64,000 nucleotides of DNA from Bacillota bacterium (GCA_019420525.1 JAHZHA010000027.1:1-64000); one strand, 5' to 3'. Numbered from the stretch's first letter, positions 54,063 through 63,397 are shown. Notes: generated from the sequence alone by a model not told the origin. Made by a program: numbers and translations.

Positions 54063-56987
54063 TTATCTTTTCTCCGCCGTTCCGGCGATATTAAATAATC
54101 TGTACAAGAATGTCACCATCTGTTCTCTGGTGCACGCTTTGTCCGGACTGAAAAGGTTCTCAGCGGTGCCTCTCGTAATGCAGAAGAAATCAGCCCATTT
54201 CACGGAGTTTTCGTAATATGCGCCCTTTTCTACATCATCGAACTGATTTTCTATCAGAACTTTCGGTGTGCCTTCATATCTCCAGAGGAAACTTACGATT
54301 TCCGCACGGGTACACATCTTATCCGGGCTGAACGTGGTGTCGGATGTTCCGGAGGTTATGCCGTTCTCCACCGCCCACAGTACAGCATCGCGATAATAAA
54401 CGTCATCCGCCACGTCTTCAAAGATCATATCCGATCCTTCCGGAGCCGGAGAACCCGCAGCGCGCCAGATGAACGTCATGGCCTGGGCACGGCTGCAGAC
54501 ATCTGTTCCGTTGAATTCTTCGGCGGTTCCGCTGGTGGTGATACCGTGTTCAAAGACCCACTTCATGGCTTTCACAGTATCATCCATGACGGTCACTGTC
54601 ATGCTGTTGGAAGTGATTCCCCCGGCAGATGCTTTCAGTACATATGTGCCGCCAGAAGGAACTGTCAGGATATTCTCTTTGTTGATGGTTCCTGCTCCGC
54701 TTTCGCAAGTCCAAGTAATCTTAGAATCCGAATCAAAGGCATCGCCGTACTGGTCAAGGGTCTGAACCTGAATGTTATTCAGATCCAGCGCATTGCCGGC
54801 GCTCACATACATTTCATAGGAGTCCGGAATCAGGATGCTGTCCAGGGCACGTGCCGGCAGAGCCGTCACTTCTACCCATTCGGACATCACGTCTCCGCAG
54901 AGAGCGCGGACGTGGTACGTTCCCGGTTTGGAGAAAGAGACCATACCGGCTTCCACAGTGATGCCGTTCAGTTCTTTCGCTTCCCATTCCACCGGATAGC
55001 TCACTTCTTTTCCTGTCAGATCTTCCATGCGGACACTGAGCCCGTCGCTTCCCTGGATAGATTTCGGTTCATCACCCACGATACCGCTCAGTTCTCCGTC
55101 CACATAGATATAACCGGCTTTGAGCGTATCCTGGGTATCTGTGACATTTACTTCCACTATGGCCGTGCGGCTCAGTTCACTGTTCGTGGTGTAGTGTTCC
55201 TGGGCTTCCGCGGAATTGTAACAGTCCTCATCGATGATATATTTGAGATAAACCGTTCCGTCTTCCGTACCGGCTTCCAGGCGGGTATAACCGCTCACCG
55301 GATCTGTAACCAGCTTCGCTATATTGCTGCTGGTCGTCTCATTTCCGTTTTCATCCAGGAGAATCCATTCGCCGTTCAGCTTGTTGAAACCGTAGTACTC
55401 GCCGTTTTCCCGGTTATAGCCGGTCAGTTCAATGTTATTTACATAGTAAGGAGTTCCCGGCATCAGGTTCAGCGTCAGCATCGGGTATACAAGAGCCACA
55501 CGGTCCAGCGGAAGGCATGCGATCAGACCATCGACTTTGTTAATCATGGAATCTTCTTTTATCTCGAACGTCGCTCCTGTCTCCGACATCGGCGCCGTCG
55601 TCGCGAGACTCTTCACCTTATCTTCGAGGCCGCTGTTATTTTTGAACAGCGTCTGCCAGTTTATATAATTTTCATCGATCAGAGTCTTTTCCACGACACC
55701 ACGCTGGTACAGGTCTTCCCGGGCAGTGCCTTCAAATGTCGCCAGTTTTTTTGTGGCACATCTGGCATTATTTGAGCTTGGATCCAGCGTATATTCCACA
55801 AATGTCACGTTGAAATTCAGAGCCACCGCACAATCGTATTTCGTCGTCGTCGTCGTCTCGCTTTCAGTCTGCTCCAGCATGACATTCGTATACGGCGGAA
55901 GGGTTACCGCCACATCGCTGTGTTCCGACATCTGTTCCGTCGTCGATTCGGATTCCGACCAGCCCTCTTCTATGGAATTTGAAAAACACGCGGATATGGA
56001 ACCCTCGATATGCCAGTTTACTTTGTTCTCCCCGACCCCAAATTCATATCCTCCACCTCCGCTCAGGCCGACAGATCCTCCGTATGTATACGAATTGCTG
56101 CCGTTGATCTCACTGGTAAACGTGGTGGTGTACGTGGTATCCAGTCCCTGAGTGGCGGTAACCGTAGCCGTCGTCTCGTTTCTCACGTCCGAGAGTTTGT
56201 TCATGCCGCCGGCAACCGGCTCACTCACCGTGGTCTGAAAATAATCTTCGTTGTATTCCGGTACGATGGGCGTCACGGAAAAATCGCTGAAGATCACACC
56301 TAAAACCTGATAATGACCTTTTTTATTCGTTCCGCTGGTTTTATAGGCTCCTGTCATCATCCAGAAAGTGTCGCTTTCCGAATCTCTGGCTGCAAGATCT
56401 TCATTATGCTTGATTGCGGCATCTTCATCCGTCTGATTGGATTTCGGATACTTCTCCTCACGTCCGCCGCCGGCATTTCGGTAATCTATGAAGATCTGAT
56501 CTTCCATGGACTGCGCCGCAGCTGCCACAGAGGATGCATACCTCAGGCCACTGGAGCGTACATCGTATTTGTTGTCCTCGTCATCATCCTTCACGTCGTC
56601 TTTCGAATATTGTGATACATCGCCCGTGCTGATAGCCAGCCCATCATAAAGCACCTGCCCGAACTGTGTTTTGAATTTACTGTCACTCGTACCTGCACCG
56701 TTTGCCTTCTGAATGGTATAACCCAGATACTGCCACAGAGATGCCGTGGACTCATCGTCCAGATTACTGTTTTTAGCGGACAGCAGATCCTGCGTAAACA
56801 GACGGGTGCTGTCTTCAAAATGTTGGCTCTGCCCGTCGAAATACGTCACGCCGTTATACTTCAGCTCTGACGCAGGATCCGCAGAGTCCCCCGTATCGCT
56901 GTCTTCCGCGTAAACGACTGCCGGAAATGTTCCCAGGCAAACGGCAAGAGACAGCAATATGCTCAGCAGACGATTCTTCCTTTTCAT
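54063..56987 (-). CDS. SLH-anchored surface protein with aerolysin-like region
   Basis: A 974-residue exported protein. The start at 56987 has GGAGG before it and gives a clean signal peptide to about residue 27 (FPAVVYA). Residues 30-250 are of unknown fold. Residues 265-400 are rich in alternating Thr/Ser and Gly: TVTATQGLDTTYTTTFTSEI, a Gly-rich GSVGLSGGGGYEFGVGE, SESESTTEQMSEHSDVAV, then LPPYTNVMLEQTESETTTTT. This is the pattern of the pore-forming module of aerolysin/ETX-MTX2 proteins. Two or three Ig-like domains follow (about 640-780), then three SLH repeats (about 785-970; FEDVADDVYYRDAVLWAVENG). It is probably a cell-wall-bound protein; pore formation is inferred. It follows a collagen-like gene in the same direction. 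Confidence 0.75.
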   Translation of the reverse strand: MKRKNRLLSILLSLAVCLGTFPAVVYAEDSDTGDSADPASELKYNGVTYFDGQSQHFEDSTRLFTQDLLSAKNSNLDDESTASLWQYLGYTIQKANGAGTSDSKFKTQFGQVLYDGLAISTGDVSQYSKDDVKDDDEDNKYDVRSSGLRYASSVAAAAQSMEDQIFIDYRNAGGGREEKYPKSNQTDEDAAIKHNEDLAARDSESDTFWMMTGAYKTSGTNKKGHYQVLGVIFSDFSVTPIVPEYNEDYFQTTVSEPVAGGMNKLSDVRNETTATVTATQGLDTTYTTTFTSEINGSNSYTYGGSVGLSGGGGYEFGVGENKVNWHIEGSISACFSNSIEEGWSESESTTEQMSEHSDVAVTLPPYTNVMLEQTESETTTTTKYDCAVALNFNVTFVEYTLDPSSNNARCATKKLATFEGTAREDLYQRGVVEKTLIDENYINWQTLFKNNSGLEDKVKSLATTAPMSETGATFEIKEDSMINKVDGLIACLPLDRVALVYPMLTLNLMPGTPYYVNNIELTGYNRENGEYYGFNKLNGEWILLDENGNETTSSNIAKLVTDPVSGYTRLEAGTEDGTVYLKYIIDEDCYNSAEAQEHYTTNSELSRTAIVEVNVTDTQDTLKAGYIYVDGELSGIVGDEPKSIQGSDGLSVRMEDLTGKEVSYPVEWEAKELNGITVEAGMVSFSKPGTYHVRALCGDVMSEWVEVTALPARALDSILIPDSYEMYVSAGNALDLNNIQVQTLDQYGDAFDSDSKITWTCESGAGTINKENILTVPSGGTYVLKASAGGITSNSMTVTVMDDTVKAMKWVFEHGITTSGTAEEFNGTDVCSRAQAMTFIWRAAGSPAPEGSDMIFEDVADDVYYRDAVLWAVENGITSGTSDTTFSPDKMCTRAEIVSFLWRYEGTPKVLIENQFDDVEKGAYYENSVKWADFFCITRGTAENLFSPDKACTREQMVTFLYRLFNIAGTAEKR

Positions 56988-57168
56988 AAGAGTCTTCCTC
57001 CCCCTTCCTTTTTTCTCAGCATTATCTTCTGCGACCGGATTTCTCTTCTCTCCGAAAGGAAAATTCCGGTTCCGCATCAATTTTACTACACATCTTTTTA
57101 CACTGTAAATCCGTCCAAAGTATGATTCCTGCCGTTTTCCGGCCCGAAAAAAGAAAAATTTCTTTTTT

Positions 57169-57417
57169 TCACCTTTGATCGCTGACGGACGCGCTGCTGT
57201 TGCCGGCCTCCAGAGCGGAAACGGGGTCATACGTCGCCTCCTGACTGCCGTCTCCACCGGGAAGCGCACCTTCCTTCACATACAGATTATATGTGTCCGG
57301 ACCGGCGCTTCCGGCAGGACCCGTGACTCCTGTCGCTCCTGTCGGGCCCGGAATTTGACACATCTGTATGCATGGTATACAGTAGTTTATATAAAATCCG
57401 TTTTGATCATAATGCAT
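57169..57417 (-). CDS. Short collagen-like protein
   Basis: An 82-residue protein. It begins MHYDQNGFYINYCIPCIQMC, then has six Gly-X-Y triplets (GPTGATGVTGPAGSAGPD) and a polar tail. ATG at 57417 is chosen because GGAGG lies seven bases upstream. Short collagen-like proteins occur on spore or cell surfaces of Firmicutes. It has no clear signal peptide. The SLH protein gene lies 180 bases downstream in the same direction. Confidence 0.65.
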   Translation of the reverse strand: MHYDQNGFYINYCIPCIQMCQIPGPTGATGVTGPAGSAGPDTYNLYVKEGALPGGDGSQEATYDPVSALEAGNSSASVSDQR

Positions 57418-57562
57418 GGTAAAACCTCCAGATTTCTGTTTTCCCATATTTTATGATTCAAAAAACACATTCGCTCCGTGCTTATTTGCCGATAACAACC
57501 TCCTGTGGAAGTCACAAAGTGATGTGTCATGGACAGCTAGGAAGCGTCAGAAGAACCTTCGC

Positions 57563-57591
57563 TTGACAATATGCATAGGATATAGTATTAT
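57563..57591 (+). promoter_or_regulatory. Promoter for the NiCo riboswitch transcript
   Basis: TTGACA (57563-57568) and TATTAT (57586-57591) are 17 bases apart, with the aptamer beginning about 55 bases downstream. Confidence 0.7.
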
Positions 57592-57649
57592 TTTATAAAT
57601 TTTTTGCACTGCATTGCGTCCTGCTTCAGGATGCGAGATCAACAGTACA

Positions 57650-57757
57650 AACTGAGCAGGCGATAGACCGATAGGTTTATGGGGCCGGGCCGCTGATGCG
57701 GCAGCAGATTGTCATTAACATCTGTGGGACAGTTGTATGTTCCGCAGATGTTTTTTT
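57650..57757 (+). promoter_or_regulatory. NiCo riboswitch (czcD motif) with terminator
   Basis: The aptamer runs 57650-57734: AACTGAGCAGGCGATAGACC at the start, GGGGCCGGGCCGC in the middle, CAGCAGAT, then ACATCTGTGGGACAGTT. These follow the conserved four-way-junction elements of the NiCo riboswitch, with the terminal CTG/CAG pairing in P1. The aptamer 3-prime strand (AACATCTGTGG, 57717-57727) also pairs with CCGCAGATGTT (57742-57752) before seven T's. Metal binding should therefore prevent termination and turn on the CDF exporter. Confidence 0.88.
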
Positions 57758-57844
57758 ATTCATTCGAAGAACAGATTATCTCGAAAAGTGCTCATGAGAG
57801 AATTATCACTGCCATCATATGTGACAAAACAGGAGGATACCTTT

Positions 57845-58888
57845 ATGGCAACCAGACATGAAAAAACAAATCCGTCCGCTTCCCGGCCAGTCGACGAAAC
57901 AGCGGTTATCAGGAATCTGTCGCTAGTCAGCGTGATTGGAAATGCGATACTCTCGGGATTCAAAATGTTTGCCGGAATTGTCGGCAATTCCGGTGCAATG
58001 ATTTCAGATGCAATCCACTCTTTCTCCGATGTACTTACCACACTGATCGCCTGGATTGGTGTGAAGGCATCAAAAAGGGACGCTGACAGTTCCCATCCGT
58101 ATGGTCATGAACGTTTGGAATGTGTGGCATCTCTGCTCCTGGGCCTGGTACTGATGGTGACAGGTATCGGTGTCGGTAAAGTAGGTGTGGAAAATATCCT
58201 GTCAGGAAATTACGAAACCCTTACCATTCCCGGTTCCATCGCTCTTGCAGCGGCTATTATCTCCATCATAGGCAAAGAAGCGATGTACTGGTACACGCGT
58301 TACTATGCAAAACTGATCAATTCAGCCGCCTTCATGGCGGATGCCTGGCATCATCGTTCCGACGCCTTTTCTTCCATCGGATCTCTGATCGGTATCGGCG
58401 GGGCGATGCTGGGATTTCCGGTGATGGATTCCGCAGCAAGCGTCGTGATCTGCATCTTTATCATGAAAGTTGCCTATGATATTACAAAAGATGCACTTGT
58501 CAAAATGCTGGATACTTCCTGCGGTGCAGATTACGAGAAAAAACTGACGGAAGATATACTGGCGCAAGAGGATGTACTTCGTGTCGATATGCTCCGGTCC
58601 AGAATGTTCGGCAACAAAGTCTATATCGATCTGGAAATATCTGTGGACGGCGATAAATCCCTCTGGGAGGCTCATGAAGTGGCTGAACGCGTCCATAGAA
58701 ATGTTGAGCAGTGTTTTTCCGACGTCAAGCACATTATGATTCATGTGAATCCGATTCATTGTGCATCAAATGAACAGCGACTGCCTGCTGACAATGATCC
58801 CGGTCGGCAAATTGACAATTTACACAGAAGTACAGCGCAAACGAAGATGACGGATAAAAACAGCAGCAAGCGCAATGCTTTTGTGTAA
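57845..58888 (+). CDS. Cation diffusion facilitator (CzcD-like metal exporter)
   Basis: A 347-residue CDF protein starting at 57845, eight bases after AGGAGG. About six membrane segments are seen, with the two metal-site motifs: ISDAIHSFSDVLTTL and ADAWHHRSDAFSS, holding the Asp/His residues of the transport site. The cytoplasmic domain follows from about 225. It exports divalent metals by proton exchange. The NiCo riboswitch upstream points to cobalt, nickel or iron, rather than zinc, as the physiological cue. Confidence 0.93.
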   Translation: MATRHEKTNPSASRPVDETAVIRNLSLVSVIGNAILSGFKMFAGIVGNSGAMISDAIHSFSDVLTTLIAWIGVKASKRDADSSHPYGHERLECVASLLLGLVLMVTGIGVGKVGVENILSGNYETLTIPGSIALAAAIISIIGKEAMYWYTRYYAKLINSAAFMADAWHHRSDAFSSIGSLIGIGGAMLGFPVMDSAASVVICIFIMKVAYDITKDALVKMLDTSCGADYEKKLTEDILAQEDVLRVDMLRSRMFGNKVYIDLEISVDGDKSLWEAHEVAERVHRNVEQCFSDVKHIMIHVNPIHCASNEQRLPADNDPGRQIDNLHRSTAQTKMTDKNSSKRNAFV

Positions 58889-58916
58889 AATTGAATAACT
58901 GTCTTAAGATATAGAT

Positions 58917-58962
58917 AAAAAAGTCCGAATTGCCTGGAATTATAAGGCATTCGGACTTTTTA
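58917..58962. terminator. Bidirectional terminator between the CDF and tRNA-Ser genes
   Basis: AAAAAGTCCGAATTGCC and GGCATTCGGACTTTTT pair with one bulge. A and T runs on both sides serve the CDF gene on the plus strand and tRNA-Ser on the minus strand. Confidence 0.85.
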
Positions 58963-58967
58963 AATTC

Positions 58968-59056
58968 TGGCGGAGAAGGTGGGATTCGAACCCACGTGCC
59001 CCGGAGGGCAACCGCATTTCGAGTGCGGCTCGTTATGACCACTTCGATACTTCTCC
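58968..59056 (-). tRNA. tRNA-Ser (anticodon CGA)
   Basis: An 89-base class II tRNA with CCA encoded. The acceptor GGAGAAG pairs with CTTCTCC. The anticodon stem CCGCA/TGCGG holds loop CTCGAAA. The long variable arm is TTGCCCTCCGGGGCA, and the T arm GGGTTCGAATCCC is complete. Confidence 0.95.
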
Positions 59057-59161
59057 AAATATAAAATGAATTTTTACAAAACGGCGGACAGCTCAGGCCG
59101 CCGCCGAACAAAATTTACCTATATAATATATCACCATCCAGCATTCGGGTCAACCGGAATT

Positions 59162-59974
59162 TCAGATCACGATCTCCATTCCTGTAAAAATCTGGTGTAT
59201 GGAATCTCCCAGCACACTCTCCAGCACGTCAAAAGCTTTTTCTCCGGTACAATGTCCGGTATAAATTTCCCGGACGCCGGTTTCCCTGATGCTTTCCGCC
59301 AACCGGCGCACTTCTTCTTCAGATGATTCGTAGAGATGGAAACCTCCGATCAGTGCGAAGATCTTTTTCCCCGGAAATGCTTCCTGTATTTCCCGTATGA
59401 TGCAATCCGCTCCGCCGTGGGAACAGCTGTTGAAAATGACGATTCCTTTTTCCGTATCGAGCACCAGGCTCTGTTCGTGATCGAAACAGTCGGGACACCA
59501 GCGTCCTTCGCGTCGCACATACATCCCGGCTTTTTTTCCTTTTTCTCCCAGATCCGGAGCCGTATGCGGAAGCAGAAAAACTCCGGGGAGAATCTCCTCT
59601 TTCCCTTCGACGTAGCGTATTCTTTCCCGGAATCTGCTCAGAAATCCCCGGTGAATTCCGATATATCTGTGGAAGATCCATTTTCTGGTATAACAGTCCT
59701 CTCCCGCACCTTTTCTGAGATAAAAAGGTGCTTTCGCGTTCCGGGCGAAGAATTCCGCCATTCCGTCGGCATGATCGTAATGCGCGTGAGACAACACACC
59801 CGCGTCGACCTTTTCCAGGGAAATGCCCAGGGCCTCCGCATTTTCGGCAAAAGCTCCCGATGCCCCTGTGTCCAGCAGAATCTTCCATCCGTCGTGTTCG
59901 ATGTATACAGACAGCCCCCACTCCTTTTTCAGCATACCTTTTGTCAGATTGTCGATCAGAATTACTGCTTTCAT
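59162..59974 (-). CDS. Metallo-beta-lactamase-fold hydrolase
   Basis: A 270-residue protein. The metal-binding motif is LSHAHYDHADG (residues about 60-70), with NSCSHGGADCI and TGHCTGEKAF as further metal-site elements. It belongs to the group annotated as dihydropterin ribofuranosylaminobenzene phosphate synthase-like. The reaction is unknown. It overlaps the AlkD-like gene by four bases, and that one overlaps the nitroreductase gene in turn, so the three form a tight operon. Confidence 0.87.
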   Translation of the reverse strand: MKAVILIDNLTKGMLKKEWGLSVYIEHDGWKILLDTGASGAFAENAEALGISLEKVDAGVLSHAHYDHADGMAEFFARNAKAPFYLRKGAGEDCYTRKWIFHRYIGIHRGFLSRFRERIRYVEGKEEILPGVFLLPHTAPDLGEKGKKAGMYVRREGRWCPDCFDHEQSLVLDTEKGIVIFNSCSHGGADCIIREIQEAFPGKKIFALIGGFHLYESSEEEVRRLAESIRETGVREIYTGHCTGEKAFDVLESVLGDSIHQIFTGMEIVI

Positions 59975-60720
59975 CTTTCTCTCTCCCTGGGAATTTTTAC
60001 TTTCAGTGTCTTTAGATATGCCTTTGTTTCATCACTGATCCTCCGGCTTTCCACCGCCTTCTGCAGCGCTTTGTTGTGTATCCACGGATCAAGAACCGGG
60101 GAGTCCGAAGTAAAATACGGGATTGTGGCCTCGTACTGTTTCACTAATGCGATGCTGAAATACCATGCCACTGCCATCTTGACATAATATTCTTCTGAAA
60201 GGACGCCTGCAGCCAGATCCAGCATCTCCGGTTCAAAGACGCCGTCATCCAGAAAAAATTCCAGCAGTGTCACCAATCCGAACCGCACGGTATATGTATG
60301 GTCACTTTTCAGCCACTCCCTGATTTTCCCATGAACTCTGGGAAGATCTCTCCGGAAAATTTTCGGAGAGATCATATCACAGGTAGCCCAGTTATCGATA
60401 TACGGCAGAAAGATCTCCAGATTTTTCAGAAATTCTTCCAGATCTCTGTAAAGAAACGTCAGCAGCGCTCCATGAAGGTTATTCTCCTCATAATAGTGAT
60501 GAGGCAACTCTGCGAGAAAGTTTCTGATAGTTTCATCCTCCGGCTTTCCGTCCTTCCGGATGCCGCCCCGGCCGGCCAGCTCTTTCGCGTATTGCCGCAA
60601 AGCCGGCATTCTGACTCCGATGATACATTCCGGATCCGTTTCCGGCATCAGTTTCGAATGAAACTGCCGGTATTTTTCATCCTGCAGGGCAAACAGTCCC
60701 TGTCTGATTTCCTCCATCAA
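59971..60720 (-). CDS. AlkD-like DNA alkylation repair protein
   Basis: A 249-residue helical-repeat protein. GVRMPALRQYAKEL, the LPHHYYEENNLHGALL segment, NWATCDMIS and YVKMAVAWYFSIAL fit the AlkD/DNA alkylation repair family of HEAT-like glycosylases. In this family a conserved Trp and Asp in the NWATCD-type stretch contact the damaged base. It probably removes alkylated purines. Overlaps on both sides indicate co-transcription with a metallo-hydrolase and a nitroreductase. Confidence 0.88.
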   Translation of the reverse strand: MMEEIRQGLFALQDEKYRQFHSKLMPETDPECIIGVRMPALRQYAKELAGRGGIRKDGKPEDETIRNFLAELPHHYYEENNLHGALLTFLYRDLEEFLKNLEIFLPYIDNWATCDMISPKIFRRDLPRVHGKIREWLKSDHTYTVRFGLVTLLEFFLDDGVFEPEMLDLAAGVLSEEYYVKMAVAWYFSIALVKQYEATIPYFTSDSPVLDPWIHNKALQKAVESRRISDETKAYLKTLKVKIPRERER

Positions 60721-61586
60721 AACTTCTCCCGGTGAATTTTCTGTGTCAGCAGGCTGTCTTCCGGATACGCCTCGCCGTGCTCCTGCGGCATTCCAAGGGA
60801 AAGAATGGCTTCGAGACGGTGGGTTTCCGGGAACTGCAGAAGATCTCTCAGATATTCTTCAGTAGTCTGTCCGTTTTCCGCTTCTCTCAGTCTTCCCTGA
60901 ATCCAGCAGCTGCCCAGTCCCAGAGCGTCTGCCGCCAGATGCATGTATGCCATGGCGATAGAACAGTCCTCCGTCCAGACGTCCTGCTTTTCGCCGTCGG
61001 CGATGACCACGATGGCCGTATCAGCGAAAGCCAGCATCTTCGCCGCACCTACTCTGCACTCCGCCATCTTTTCCAGAGTCTCTTTCTCTCTCACTACGAT
61101 GAATTCCCACGGACGGATAGCCCGGCCGGAAGGAGACAGCAGACCGGCTTTCAGAACTTTTTCCAGAGCTTCCTGAGGCACGGCTTCTCCTGTATATCTT
61201 CTGACGCTGCGTCTGCTGCGCATATTTTCCAGAAGTTCCGCCCCTTTTTCCGTGCCCCGGATAATCAGTGCCATAAAAGAAAGAGGCTCGTCTCCAATGC
61301 AGCGGATATCATGCCCGCATCCATTCTCACAGAAAAAAATATCCCCCGGGGATGCCGGCACTTTCGTGCCGTAGTCGTCGTATTCACCTTTTCCGGATAG
61401 AATGTAATACGTCTCCGTCTCTCCGTGATGTTCGTGATATCCGAGAACGGCCCCCGGCTCCATCGTAACTCTCGCGAAAAGACCGCACTTTCCGTCCATC
61501 TGTTCTTCTGTAAGGAATTCCTCCACCGTAATCTGTGCTCCTGTACTGCTCTTTCTCGTTCTGACATTTATCTCATCAATCTTCAT
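60717..61586 (-). CDS. Cupin-nitroreductase fusion protein
   Basis: A 289-residue protein of two domains. Residues 1-110 form a cupin: GYHEHHGETETYYILSGKGE with the His/Glu metal motif and SPGDIFFCENGCGHDI with a second His. Residues 120-285 are a nitroreductase: MRSRRSVRRYTGEAVP, KAGLLSPSGRAIRPWEFIVV, ALGLGSCWIQG and a LGMPQE end. The frame is continuous with no internal start, so the fusion looks real. ATG at 61586 has AAAGGCGG six bases before it. The nitroreductase would use FMN and NAD(P)H. The cupin may bind a metal and the same small molecule. Confidence 0.85.
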   Translation of the reverse strand: MKIDEINVRTRKSSTGAQITVEEFLTEEQMDGKCGLFARVTMEPGAVLGYHEHHGETETYYILSGKGEYDDYGTKVPASPGDIFFCENGCGHDIRCIGDEPLSFMALIIRGTEKGAELLENMRSRRSVRRYTGEAVPQEALEKVLKAGLLSPSGRAIRPWEFIVVREKETLEKMAECRVGAAKMLAFADTAIVVIADGEKQDVWTEDCSIAMAYMHLAADALGLGSCWIQGRLREAENGQTTEEYLRDLLQFPETHRLEAILSLGMPQEHGEAYPEDSLLTQKIHREKF

Positions 61587-61626
61587 ATTTTCCGCCTTTC
61601 TGCTTCTGTTTTCAACATTTTTTCCC

Positions 61627-61644
61627 ACTGTACTTAACTGTACT
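61627..61644. repeat. Tandem ACTGTACT repeat upstream of the cupin-nitroreductase
   Basis: ACTGTACT occurs at 61627-61634 and 61637-61644, a 10-base period, in the divergent gap before the cupin-nitroreductase and second azlC genes. GTAC-TTAACT-GTAC within it is self-complementary. It may be a regulator site. Confidence 0.35.
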
Positions 61645-61796
61645 GCGACCTTTTTTTGTAATTTTTTTCATTATATCACATATATCATACACCCTACATC
61701 CTGCAATTCTTCCGTTGAATTATGGAGATTCTGTTGTTACAATCAATAGCGTACGGTCTTACGGCCGCATGAATTTAACAGAAAGGTCTCAGATAA

Positions 61797-62513
61797 ATGA
61801 CAAGAGAAAAAGGAATAAAGCGAAAGGCTTTCAAAGCCGCCTTTCCATATACCATACCCATTTTCGCCGGGTTCTGGTTTCTCGGCCTGACCTACGGCAT
61901 CTACATGAATGTCTCCGGTTTCAGCTTCTGGTACCCCATGTTGATGAGCATCACTATTTTCGCCGGCTCCGTGGAATTCATAACGGTCAATATGCTGCTG
62001 GGATCCTTCAGTCCTCTTCAGGCACTGACCATGACTCTGATGGTCAATGCCCGCCATCTCTTTTACGGTATTTCGATGCTGGACCGTTTTAAGGGCACCG
62101 GTCTCAAAAAAATCTATCTGATCTACGGAATGTGCGACGAATCTTTTTCTATCAATTACACTGCCGACATCCCCAAAGATGTAGATCGGGGCTGGTTTAT
62201 GTTTTTCGTGACAATGCTGAATCAGTTTTACTGGGTTTCGGGATCAACTCTGGGAGGTATCTTTGGTTCTTTCATTCACTTCAATACGGAAGGCCTTGAG
62301 TTTGTTATGACAGCTATGTTTGTTGTGATCTTTATGGAACAGTGGATGAAAGATAAAAATCACACCAGCGCAGTAATCGGTATTATTCTCTCGCTGCTCT
62401 GTCTAATGGTCTTCGGATCAGAAGACTTCATTATCCCGTCTATGATAGCTATTCTGGGCGTTTTAACACTGATACGCGGAAACCTGGAAGGGAAAGGAGA
62501 TCGCCTCTCATGA
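61797..62513 (+). CDS. azlC: AzlC-family branched-chain amino acid exporter subunit, second copy
   Basis: A 238-residue membrane protein. [20 protein letters not shown] and the [10 protein letters not shown] motif match AzlC. It shares the family with the gene at 17.9-18.7 kb but is quite different in sequence, so the two are not a recent duplication. Its stop overlaps the azlD start by four bases. Confidence 0.87.
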   Translation: MTREKGIKRKAFKAAFPYTIPIFAGFWFLGLTYGIYMNVSGFSFWYPMLMSITIFAGSVEFITVNMLLGSFSPLQALTMTLMVNARHLFYGISMLDRFKGTGLKKIYLIYGMCDESFSINYTADIPKDVDRGWFMFFVTMLNQFYWVSGSTLGGIFGSFIHFNTEGLEFVMTAMFVVIFMEQWMKDKNHTSAVIGIILSLLCLMVFGSEDFIIPSMIAILGVLTLIRGNLEGKGDRLS

Positions 62514-62836
62514 CACTCACACAGCAGATTATCACCGTGGCCATGGTGGTCCTCGGTACACTCATCACACGCTTTCTGCCGTTTATCGCCTTCCCTTCGG
62601 GAAAACCCACGCCGAAATACATCCGATACCTGGGCGGAGTCCTGCCCGCTGCTGTATTCGGTCTCCTGGTGGTATACAGTCTCAAAGACGTCAGTCTTCT
62701 TTCCGGAAGTCACGGTATTCCGGAAGCGGTCTCTCTGACGGCTGTAGTTGTGCTCCACATCTGGAAACGCCAGATGCTCCTCTCTATCGCCGGCGGCACG
62801 CTGCTTTACATGCTGCTGGTTCAGCTGGTGTTCTGA
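62510..62836 (+). CDS. azlD: AzlD-family branched-chain amino acid exporter subunit, second copy
   Basis: A 108-residue protein with about four hydrophobic segments. [11 protein letters not shown] near the start and [20 protein letters not shown] are AzlD features. It is coupled to azlC upstream. Confidence 0.85.
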   Translation: MTLTQQIITVAMVVLGTLITRFLPFIAFPSGKPTPKYIRYLGGVLPAAVFGLLVVYSLKDVSLLSGSHGIPEAVSLTAVVVLHIWKRQMLLSIAGGTLLYMLLVQLVF

Positions 62837-62879
62837 GCCGTTCCCGGCGGAAATGTATCCCTTGACAACGTTTCTCCGT

Positions 62880-62908
62880 TTGACAGAAAAAAGACCAGCG
62901 AATATAAT
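62880..62908 (+). promoter_or_regulatory. Consensus promoter for the DUF3842 gene
   Basis: TTGACA (62880-62885) and TATAAT (62903-62908) match the consensus exactly with a 17-base spacer. Another TTGACA lies at 62862-62867. The gene starts about 88 bases downstream of the -10. Confidence 0.75.
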
Positions 62909-62995
62909 TATTTCTGTTACCGGAGGGTGTCGCTGCCGGCGGAAATCCCTGCGGAAATACGAAAAGAAATGACATTCAAATCAGAGGAAATAAAT

Positions 62996-63397
62996 ATGAA
63001 CATCTTGATTATCGACGCTCAGGGAGGAGGCATAGGAAAAGCGCTGGTGACGGCCGTCAGAAAAAATCTGCCGGACGCCTCTGTGACAGCGGTAGGCACA
63101 AACAGCGCCGCCACATCGGCCATGCTCCGGGCCGGCGCTCACAACGCCGCCACCGGTGAAAACGCAGTCGTCGTAAACTGCCGCAGAGCCAACGTCATCA
63201 TGGGGCCTGTAGGCATCGTCATCGCCGATTCGCTTCTGGGAGAGATCACTCCTGCCATGGCGAAAGCCGTAGGTCAGAGTCCTGCAAAGAGGATTCTCAT
63301 CCCTGTAAATCACTGCGACAACATCGTAGTAGGTGTCCCCGACCTGAATATCACCGCCCTGATTCAGGAAGCCGTTCGGGAGGCGGCACAGCTTTAA
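62996..63397 (+). CDS. DUF3842 family protein
   Basis: A 133-residue protein. MNILIIDAQGGGIGKALVTA at the start looks like a nucleotide-binding loop. It continues with VGTNSAATSAMLRAGA, VVVNCRRANVIMGPVGIV and HCDNIVVGVPDLN. This matches the DUF3842 family of Clostridia, which has no known function. The start at 62996 has CAGAGGAAA before it; the longer open frame begins within the leader. Confidence 0.8.
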   Translation: MNILIIDAQGGGIGKALVTAVRKNLPDASVTAVGTNSAATSAMLRAGAHNAATGENAVVVNCRRANVIMGPVGIVIADSLLGEITPAMAKAVGQSPAKRILIPVNHCDNIVVGVPDLNITALIQEAVREAAQL

